Shown here: one piece after another, positions 1-5,035 of the stretch | Numbering within the stretch: position 1 is the stretch's first letter | How the letters are laid out: each line of letters begins with the position of its first letter | Origin: Bacteroidales bacterium UBA2295 | GTDB taxonomy: Bacteria; Bacteroidota; Bacteroidia; Bacteroidales; Tenuifilaceae | DNA: 5,035 nt | Direction: 5' to 3' | Assembly (NCBI GenBank): GCA_002345825.1 | Contig: DDWD01000018.1 | Span: 1-5,035 of the forward strand | The notes under the pieces: generated by a model | What the model was told of the DNA's origin: nothing | Database searches by the model: none | The model's input: only the letters and a program-made list of their open reading frames with translations | Program-made: the position numbers and the translations under genes

Positions 1-440
1 AGCGAATACATCCCAATATGCCAACCAATCTGTCGTCGAGCTGGCAGTCAGCAGCCCAAACAGCAGGCTTTGCAACGCCTACAGGCAAAAATTCGCAGTT
101 CACTGAGCCCACCGAAGCAAAGGATGAGTTTTCTCTCTCAAGCAAGGTATTTTCGCCCGATGGCGATGGTTACCAGGATTATGTGATGATTAATTATGAG
201 CTGCCCGAGGGCGGTTACATTGCCAACATTATGGTATTCGACTCGCGTGGGCGAAGGGTTAAGCGATTGGCTGCCAATACTACGCTTGGTACATCGGGCA
301 GTATTAAGTGGGATGGCACAACCGATGGTGGCGAACGTGCTACAGTTGGAGCCTACATCGTATTTGTAGAGGCTTTCGATTTAAAGGGCAACATCAAGCG
401 TTACAAGAAAACTGTAGTGGTTGGTACTCGTTTTAGATAA
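1..440 (+). CDS. C-terminal part of a lamin-tail-domain surface protein (5' end outside window)
   Basis: The frame is open from the window edge (first full codon at base 3) to TAA at 438-440, so the gene is cut off at its 5' end. The internal ATG at 18 falls inside a domain and is unlikely to be the true start. The first residues, R-I-H-P-N followed by GFATPTGKNSQF, resemble the end of the lamin-tail (LTD) domain found in many Bacteroidota extracellular proteins, where an ATPG-x-x-NS-like motif closes the fold. Counting from the Met at 18, a linker rich in T/E/K (about 25-40) leads to a roughly 100-residue beta-rich module. It opens with VFSPDGDGYQDY, continues through IMVFDSRGRRVKRL, IKWDGTTDGG and VGAYIVFVEAFD, and ends in RYKKTVVVG. 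This matches the FlgD-like/Ig C-terminal modules of secreted Bacteroidota proteins; the acidic SPDGDG loop may bind calcium. The cellular role cannot be stated from this fragment; a secreted or surface protein is inferred. It is convergent with the purine phosphorylase gene. Confidence 0.82.
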   Translation, partial: RIHPNMPTNLSSSWQSAAQTAGFATPTGKNSQFTEPTEAKDEFSLSSKVFSPDGDGYQDYVMINYELPEGGYIANIMVFDSRGRRVKRLAANTTLGTSGSIKWDGTTDGGERATVGAYIVFVEAFDLKGNIKRYKKTVVVGTRFR

Positions 441-455
441 ATCAAATTTTAATAT

Positions 456-494
456 AACAGATGAGCCAAGCAATCTGCTTGGCTCATCTGTTTT
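456..494. terminator. Long perfect hairpin between convergent genes, probable bidirectional terminator
   Basis: Bases 456-471 pair without mismatch with 477-492, giving a 16-bp stem with a five-base loop (AATCT). It starts 15 bases after the stop of the plus-strand gene and lies about 38 bases beyond the stop of the minus-strand phosphorylase gene. On the plus strand it ends in a short T run (491-494), partly inside the stem. On the minus strand the trailing sequence is AT-rich but has no clean T run. Position and symmetry suggest rho-independent termination for both converging transcripts, better supported for the plus strand. Confidence 0.75.
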
Positions 495-529
495 ACATAA
501 AGTGTAATGGAGATTTCTATGTATACTGC

Positions 530-1339
530 CTATAGCTTTTGTAGCATCTCTTCCATTATAAGCGTCATCTTCTTCTCAGCCTGCATGCCTATGCGTTGAA
601 CCTCCTCATGGGTAACCTCAACAATTTTGCCCGGTACGCCTAGGTCGGTAATTATGGAAATGGCAAAAACGGGTAGCCCCATGTGGCGAGCCACAATAAC
701 CTCGGGAACGGTTGACATACCTACTGTGTCGCCACCAATTATTCGGAAATACTGGTACTCTTTTGGTGTTTCGAAAGTTGGCCCAGTGGTGCCCACGTAG
801 CAACCAGTTTGTGTTTTAATATCGTTTTTCTTGGCAATATCTTGCGCTAAGGCAATTAGCTTGTGGTCGTATGTTTGACTCATGTCGGGGAAGCGGGGGC
901 CAAATTCCTTGATGTTGGGACCAATAAGCGGGTTGGGTAGCAGGTTGATATGGTCGTTTATAATCATCAGGTCGCCTATTTCAAAATCGGGATTTACCCC
1001 ACCGCTGGCATTGGAAACAAACAGGTTTTTTACACCTAAGTGTTTCATCACCCTAACGGGGAATGTTACCTCCTTCATATCGTACCCCTCGTAAAAGTGG
1101 AAACGCCCCTGCATGGCTACAACCTTTTTACCCCCCAGCGTACCAAAAATTAACCGTCCTTGATGTCCCTCAACTGTTGAGATGGGGAAGTTTGGTATAT
1201 CGCCATACTCTAGAATTTCTTGGTTGTCAATGTCCTTTGTTAGTCCGCCAAGGCCAGTGCCTAGTATAATTCCCACCTCGGGTTCAATGGTTACCTTACT
1301 CTTAATGTAAGCTGTTGTTTCTTTTACTCTTTCCAACAT
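530..1339 (-). CDS. punA: Purine nucleoside phosphorylase, trimeric PNP/MTAP family
   Basis: Cytoplasmic purine-salvage enzyme that cleaves purine (deoxy)nucleosides with phosphate to give free base and (deoxy)ribose-1-phosphate. The 269-residue length suits the trimeric PNP family. Visible motifs in order: GTGLGG at 27-32 (phosphate loop, Thr where mammalian PNP has Ser), GHQGRL at 58-63, QGRFHFYEGY at 77-86 (Arg and His of the phosphate site, Tyr of the sugar site), SNASGG at 109-114 (base/sugar site), GTTGPTFETPKEY at 183-195 (Glu190 aligns with the purine-contacting Glu201 of human PNP), GMSTVPEV at 207-214, and ITDLGVPG at 230-237. The ITD motif has Asp232 where mammalian enzymes have the specificity residue Asn243, hinting at broader base use. 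The ATG at 1339 is forced by an in-frame TAA at 1345-1343; no Shine-Dalgarno is visible. The gene begins inside the 3' end of lpxK (38-bp overlap), so it is very likely co-transcribed and perhaps translationally coupled. Substrate range is inferred; family assignment is secure. Confidence 0.95.
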   Translation of the reverse strand: MLERVKETTAYIKSKVTIEPEVGIILGTGLGGLTKDIDNQEILEYGDIPNFPISTVEGHQGRLIFGTLGGKKVVAMQGRFHFYEGYDMKEVTFPVRVMKHLGVKNLFVSNASGGVNPDFEIGDLMIINDHINLLPNPLIGPNIKEFGPRFPDMSQTYDHKLIALAQDIAKKNDIKTQTGCYVGTTGPTFETPKEYQYFRIIGGDTVGMSTVPEVIVARHMGLPVFAISIITDLGVPGKIVEVTHEEVQRIGMQAEKKMTLIMEEMLQKL

Positions 1340-2372
1340 ATTTTAAAATTTTACTGTTATATTCATTCTCTTTGTCATCTAAAAACTCAACCTCGATGGG
1401 GATATAGAAAAAAGCACTTTTTATCGCATCGGGTAAATTAATAAATTCCTTAATGCGGGCAGCATCCTTTTCGGTTGTTATTACAATGTGCGTTGTATCT
1501 TTTCGTAAAGACGAAAAACTTTCAAAGATAGCTCTAATTTTCTTTTCGGTAAAACGATAATGATCGGGTAGTTGAATTGTATTGATAATGCTATAGTTAG
1601 CCTTTAGGTGCCTAAAAAAGGGCTTGGGGTTGGCTATTCCGGCAAGCGCTGTTACGGTTATTGGTTTGCCTGGCTTTGTTCCACTCTCAAAAATTGGTTT
1701 TAAGCTGCCGTATCTATAGGTTGTGAAAAAAACTTGCTGGTTAGGTTTTAGCTTTAATTTTTTTATGATTTTTTGCTGCTCGTTACTGTGTAAACTGGCC
1801 GGGCACTTGGTAACTAGCACAAGGCTTGCACGTTTTCGCTGAGCAAAGCTATCGCGCAGGGTGCCGGTTGGCAGAAAAAAATCTTTGTAAATTAAATTGT
1901 TGAAATCGGTTAGCAGGATAGAAAACCCGGGCTTAACGTAACGGTGCTGGAATGCATCGTCGAGCAGTATTACGTTGGTGTTTGGTTTTTGCTGTAGCAG
2001 CGTTTCAACACCTCGTACCCTTTGCTCATCAACTGCCACGCTAATTCCGGGGAATTTGGTTAGCATTTGCATTGGCTCGTCGCCAATATCCGAAGCGGTG
2101 CTACTGCTGCTGGCCAGAATAAATCCTTTGGTTTTGCGCTTGTATCCGCGGCTAAGCGTTGCCACGTTAAAATCATCTTTTAAAAGATTTATAAGATGCT
2201 CGGTGTGGGGTGTTTTGCCTGTACCACCAACCGTTAGGTTGCCAATGCATATTACTGCCCTGCTAAATGAGGTGGATTTTTTTATGCCAATATCAAAAAG
2301 AAAATTTCTTACATATATGGCTGCTCCATATAGCAATGCGATTGGTATTAGTAATATGCGAAGAATTAGCAT
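1302..2372 (-). CDS. lpxK: Tetraacyldisaccharide 4'-kinase (lipid A biosynthesis)
   Basis: LpxK uses ATP to phosphorylate the 4' position of tetraacyldisaccharide-1-phosphate, producing lipid IVA at the inner face of the cytoplasmic membrane. The 356-residue protein is of normal length. Residues 1-20 are a hydrophobic, basic-flanked membrane-anchoring helix typical of the family. The P-loop is GNLTVGGTGKTP at 44-55, followed by LSRGYKR at 73-79, GDEP at 97-100, the catalytic/metal region LLDDAFQHR at 136-144 (Asp138, Asp139), LPTGTLRD at 167-174, ALAGIANP at 242-249, DHYRF at 270-274 and the ITTEKDAAR segment at 298-306. All expected key motifs are present, so the enzyme should be active. The ATG at 2372 is the first possible start because an in-frame TAA lies three bases before it, and the next Met is residue 101. 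No Shine-Dalgarno is visible. The last residues are encoded inside the start of the phosphorylase gene. Upstream, 81 bp separate it from the ABC permease, with a candidate promoter. Confidence 0.96.
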   Translation of the reverse strand: MLILRILLIPIALLYGAAIYVRNFLFDIGIKKSTSFSRAVICIGNLTVGGTGKTPHTEHLINLLKDDFNVATLSRGYKRKTKGFILASSSSTASDIGDEPMQMLTKFPGISVAVDEQRVRGVETLLQQKPNTNVILLDDAFQHRYVKPGFSILLTDFNNLIYKDFFLPTGTLRDSFAQRKRASLVLVTKCPASLHSNEQQKIIKKLKLKPNQQVFFTTYRYGSLKPIFESGTKPGKPITVTALAGIANPKPFFRHLKANYSIINTIQLPDHYRFTEKKIRAIFESFSSLRKDTTHIVITTEKDAARIKEFINLPDAIKSAFFYIPIEVEFLDDKENEYNSKILKYVGKSKRNNSLH

Positions 2373-2404
2373 TGGTTAAAAATCTGTGTTTTTTAAGATG
2401 CTTT

Positions 2405-2412
2405 CAAAACTA
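2405..2412 (-). promoter_or_regulatory. Candidate -7 box of an lpxK-punA promoter
   Basis: On the minus strand these bases read TAGTTTTG, a perfect match to the Bacteroidetes primary-sigma -7 consensus TAnnTTTG. It ends 32 bases before the lpxK start, which would leave a leader of about 25 bases. No convincing TTG (-33) element is seen about 19-21 bases upstream, so this may be weak or a chance match. If real, lpxK and punA can be expressed independently of the ABC genes. Confidence 0.4.
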
Positions 2413-2453
2413 CACTTTTTCTGGTGAATATTGTTGCTATATGTACCGAATGC

Positions 2454-4112
2454 TTAGTGAGAGTTGGCTAGGTCTAAAGCCTTCCACGTGAAAAATTTCT
2501 TAAAAATTACAGTTTGAACTATGTATATAGCTAACCCATAAATCAGGATTAGTATCATTGGGAAGAATCTATTCACTTGCGCCCCGTAGTAATGAATATA
2601 TCCTAAAACAATTGTCGACATCATCACCAGAAAAAAGACCCCAAGGGTTGAACCAGTGTTGCTCGATTTTTTATCGCTACTAAAGGGGTGCTTTTTTGGG
2701 CTTACTAAAAAAGCAGCACCTATTGTAAGGTACATCACCAAGAAGGCTACGGCAATATCAACTAGTGCTTTTGTGCCCCAAATTGCAATAATACTAATGC
2801 TTATAGCAATGTAGAAGGGAGTAAGGAAACGCACAAAAACCGATTTCATTGCACCGATAAAAAACCGATGTGGCGATTCAATGGGCAAACTCCTGATCAG
2901 CCAGCCTATTTCCTTGTTATTGCCAATGCTCATGGACGCGGGGATTGATGCCGAAAGAAAGCAAAATGCGTATAGCATAACAAAGTACTTGTTTGTTTCT
3001 GCAAGCGACGCGAACCCTTCGAAATCTTTAAAGAACGGAAATACCATAAAAAATAGGATGTACCCAAATGTAGGAAGTAGCGTTTGCAGAAAAGATCGCT
3101 CGCGGCCAGTAAGTTTCCAAATCATAACAAACGACGATCGTTCTTGCTGGTTAAACGAAAGCAATTTTGATAAAAAGTTGGCTAGCGTGCGGGGTTGTGT
3201 TTGTGAACTTAATTTGTCGCTCTGCTCTAGCTCTGAGAGTTTTTTGTTGAATATTGGGGTGAGGTATTTGCCTGTAATAAAAAGCCCAAGCGGAGGCAGG
3301 GCAAGCGCAATTAGTGAAAGAACAATAAGGTTAGTACTAAAGTTTAGGCTCGAAAACATCTCGGTAAAGCCTGCGAAGTAAGTTGAGGGGATGATGTAGG
3401 TGTACCAGTCTGTGGCAATAGAAATGTTGGAAAAATCTATCCTCTCGAAAAGGTTAAGGCTAAGCTGATAAATTGCCATAAACAGAATGGCCATAATTAC
3501 CTGAAAGTACATCAACAAATTCTTCAGCTTATCGCCCTTGGCAAATCTCATAATACCTAGATACAATAAGTTCGATAGGAATAGGGTGAATATCACATTT
3601 AAAATCAACGCAAAAACAAACGCAGCCATCGACCCAACGCCATATTGAATGGCAATTTGAATAGTTACGGGTAACATTAAGCTTAACGCAGAAAACATTA
3701 GGTGTATAAAAATATGGGCGTTGCGGGCAAGGCTTAGCGTTGTGCTGTTTATAGGTAGTGGTTGGAGTATGGTGTTGTCGGATGTGTCGAGAAGTATGGT
3801 GCTAAATTCCGATATTATTAGCATTGATATTGTTAGCGTGAGTATGGAGTGTCCCAGAAAGAACAGGGTAAACGAGTCGTGCAGCTTTGTGGTTATCATT
3901 AAAATTATTAGCCCAAAGATAAACATCATGAGAAACTGCCAGAACAGCGAACTGCTATTCTCTTTAGCTCTGTTACCGTTAAAATTACTAGGCCTACGGT
4001 TATCTAAAGTCAACTTTAGCTCAAGTATTTTAATGAACTGGATGTAGCTGGCCCCCATCCTTTTGATTATAGATTTGAAAGGCACAAAGAGAGAAAGTAA
4101 AAGCTTAATCAT
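2454..4112 (-). CDS. ABC-2-like transporter permease, about 12 membrane helices
   Basis: Membrane subunit of an ABC exporter encoded with the ATPase immediately upstream; only one ACC codon separates the ATPase stop from this ATG. The 552 residues begin with a short amphipathic segment and a basic motif (LKLTLDNRRP at 32-41). By eye, hydrophobic helices lie near 56-75, 80-103, 130-154, 161-188, 198-221, 260-282, 343-361, 375-395, 418-446, 448-471, 489-508 and 515-537. A charged cytoplasmic loop at about 284-335 divides two sets of six. Both halves contain the same cue, a polar stretch, then LPI, then a basic residue and a long helix (TILQPLPINS at 114-123; WLIRSLPIES at 404-413), resembling the loop of ABC-2 permeases. 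This points to two fused half-permeases. The substrate is not predictable. Met1 follows the ATPase closely and is preferred; Met19 is an alternative start. No Shine-Dalgarno is visible. I cannot name a precise family or gene symbol. Confidence 0.85.
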   Translation of the reverse strand: MIKLLLSLFVPFKSIIKRMGASYIQFIKILELKLTLDNRRPSNFNGNRAKENSSSLFWQFLMMFIFGLIILMITTKLHDSFTLFFLGHSILTLTISMLIISEFSTILLDTSDNTILQPLPINSTTLSLARNAHIFIHLMFSALSLMLPVTIQIAIQYGVGSMAAFVFALILNVIFTLFLSNLLYLGIMRFAKGDKLKNLLMYFQVIMAILFMAIYQLSLNLFERIDFSNISIATDWYTYIIPSTYFAGFTEMFSSLNFSTNLIVLSLIALALPPLGLFITGKYLTPIFNKKLSELEQSDKLSSQTQPRTLANFLSKLLSFNQQERSSFVMIWKLTGRERSFLQTLLPTFGYILFFMVFPFFKDFEGFASLAETNKYFVMLYAFCFLSASIPASMSIGNNKEIGWLIRSLPIESPHRFFIGAMKSVFVRFLTPFYIAISISIIAIWGTKALVDIAVAFLVMYLTIGAAFLVSPKKHPFSSDKKSSNTGSTLGVFFLVMMSTIVLGYIHYYGAQVNRFFPMILILIYGLAIYIVQTVIFKKFFTWKALDLANSH

Positions 4113-4115
4113 GGT

Positions 4116-4892
4116 TTACTTGTTTAGCATGCTAAATAGTTCTTCCGCTTTTTCGGAGTAGTTTGAGTTTCCGGTAAGCCTGGTAAATAGGTTCTCTAAC
4201 GATAAGTCGTTCGATAGGCTTTTCAGCTCATCGAACGATCCATCGGCAACAACCTTCCCTTGGTCCAGCAGTACAATACGGTTCGATATTCTTTCCACCA
4301 CATCCATAATGTGAGAACTGTAGAATATGGTTTTGCCCTCGCGGGCTAGGTGAACAAGCATCTCTTTAATCATGATAACCGAGTTGGCATCGAGGCCCGT
4401 AAGGGGCTCATCCATAAAAATTAGCTGGGGGTTATGTAGTAATGCAGAGCAAATTAGCACCTTCTGTCGCATTCCTTTGGAGAAGGTTGCAATCCGGTCG
4501 TGCATATTTCCATAGATCTCAAAAAGTTTGTATATCGATTCCGCTTTTTCTCTTGTTTCTTCCTTAGGGAGCCCCCTCATATCGCCAATAAAATCAATGA
4601 ACTCCATTGGCGTAAGCATATCGTAAAGCGATGCATTTTCGGGTATGTAACCAATTTTTTGCTTAACATCAAGTGGGTTTTTTCTGATATCGAATCCCAA
4701 TACCGATACATCGCCCTGAAAATTGGTGAGCAGGCCGCAGAATATTTTTATTGTGGTTGATTTTCCCGCGCCATTAGGGCCAATATACCCAATTATTTGT
4801 CCTTTATCAATTTCTAAATCTATACCCTTAAGTACTTCTTTCTCGTTGAAACTTTTTGTGAGATTTTTTGCTAGTAGAATCGGATTGCCCAT
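4116..4892 (-). CDS. ABC transporter ATP-binding protein (ABC-2 exporter type)
   Basis: Cytoplasmic ATPase that should dimerise and power the permease encoded directly downstream. The 258-residue sequence has all nucleotide-binding motifs: Walker A GPNGAGKST at 38-46, Q-loop region IGYIPENASLY at 80-90, signature FSKGMRQK at 137-144, Walker B LIFMDEP at 157-163, D-loop LTGLD at 164-168 and switch His194 in YSSH. The Q-loop position is Glu85 and the signature is SKGMRQ rather than LSGGQ; both occur in the DrrA/CcmA-like subfamily that pairs with ABC-2 permeases, so they do not imply inactivity. The C-terminal tail (about 222-258) is an extension after the core fold. ATG at 4892 is the first start after an in-frame TAA at 5006-5004, with no ATG, GTG or TTG between. 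It is first in the minus-strand cluster and shares its reading frame with the permease. Substrate unknown; a lipid, peptide or antibiotic exporter are all possible. Confidence 0.93.
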   Translation of the reverse strand: MGNPILLAKNLTKSFNEKEVLKGIDLEIDKGQIIGYIGPNGAGKSTTIKIFCGLLTNFQGDVSVLGFDIRKNPLDVKQKIGYIPENASLYDMLTPMEFIDFIGDMRGLPKEETREKAESIYKLFEIYGNMHDRIATFSKGMRQKVLICSALLHNPQLIFMDEPLTGLDANSVIMIKEMLVHLAREGKTIFYSSHIMDVVERISNRIVLLDQGKVVADGSFDELKSLSNDLSLENLFTRLTGNSNYSEKAEELFSMLNK

Positions 4893-5035
4893 GTTGCTAA
4901 GTGGATTGTTAGGTTCAGTTTTGTAAACCGGTGATGTGTTATTAAGTTGAGGTAAAAGTATAAAAGATTTGCAAGAATTTTTTTTGTCTTTTGTTTTATT
5001 ACTTTATATTGAGGTAACTTACTATTGGCGGTTTT
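4893..5035 (-). promoter_or_regulatory. Non-coding leader of the ABC gene pair with possible promoter
   Basis: This 143-base AT-rich stretch precedes the ATPase start. I see no convincing start-to-stop coding frame here on the minus strand. On that strand, TACTTTTA (4960-4953) resembles the Bacteroidetes -7 box TAnnTTTG with one mismatch and lies about 60 bases before the ATG. An uninterrupted run of eight A residues (4985-4978) lies upstream of it and could act as an AT-rich activating tract. No properly spaced -33 TTG is present, and no operator palindrome or riboswitch fold is evident. The promoter call is tentative. Confidence 0.3.

Noticed and set aside
18..440. Short complete 140-residue gene starting at the ATG at base 18
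   Set aside because: The frame stays open to the window edge, and the residues around this Met belong to the end of a lamin-tail domain, so it is the 3' end of a larger gene.
882..1269. Two overlapping plus-strand frames (882-1094 and 1063-1269) opposite the PNP gene
   Set aside because: They are short, overlap each other, have no domain, and lie opposite conserved PNP motifs.
1975..2379. 134-codon plus-strand open frame opposite the start of lpxK
   Set aside because: It is antisense to the P-loop and catalytic region of lpxK, whose motifs are intact. The Cys- and Ser-rich translation resembles no known family.
2881..3381. 166-codon open frame on the plus strand inside the permease gene
   Set aside because: It lies fully antisense to a well-supported membrane protein gene. 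Its translation has no recognisable domain and is explained as a shadow of the hydrophobic codons on the other strand.
4638..4640. Glu instead of Gln at the Q-loop of the ATPase (residue 85)
   Set aside because: At first it suggested an impaired ATPase, but Glu is common at this position in the DrrA/CcmA-like ABC subfamily and all other catalytic motifs are intact.
4893..5035. Riboswitch or operator in the leader of the ABC genes
   Set aside because: I found no strong inverted repeat or conserved aptamer-like core by eye; the stretch is mainly AT-rich low-complexity sequence.

Overview
The window looks like a chromosomal segment from a member of the Bacteroidota, probably a Bacteroidales-like bacterium. 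The evidence is a cell-surface protein ending in a lamin-tail plus FlgD/Ig-like module, the gene order lpxK followed by a trimeric purine nucleoside phosphorylase, no Shine-Dalgarno sequence before any start, and a perfect Bacteroidetes-type -7 promoter box (TAnnTTTG) upstream of lpxK. Base composition is moderately AT-rich. Organism assignment is inference; no rRNA or tRNA gene is present.

Layout: (1) The first 440 bases hold the 3' end of a plus-strand gene cut by the window edge, encoding the C terminus of a probable lamin-tail-domain surface protein. (2) A perfect 16-bp inverted repeat at 456-492 lies between this gene and the convergent minus-strand genes and is probably a shared terminator. 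(3) Everything else is on the minus strand. Read in the direction of transcription, it is an ABC transporter ATPase (4892-4116), a 552-residue polytopic ABC-2-like permease (4112-2454), an 81-bp gap with a candidate promoter, lpxK (2372-1302), and purine nucleoside phosphorylase (1339-530), which overlaps the end of lpxK by 38 bp. (4) The last 143 bases are the non-coding leader of the ABC gene pair.

The ATPase and permease are separated by one codon and should form one exporter of unknown substrate. The permease appears to contain two fused six-helix halves, so one permease with an ATPase dimer would make a complete transporter. LpxK (lipid A 4'-kinase) and the phosphorylase (purine salvage) share no pathway; their coupling looks like conserved operon order. 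All four minus-strand genes could be co-transcribed, with a second promoter before lpxK.

I found no mobile element, CRISPR array, RNA gene or clear sign of a new defence or biosynthetic system. The most useful leads are an Asp in the purine-specificity position of the phosphorylase, the duplicated structure of the permease, and the long intergenic palindrome.
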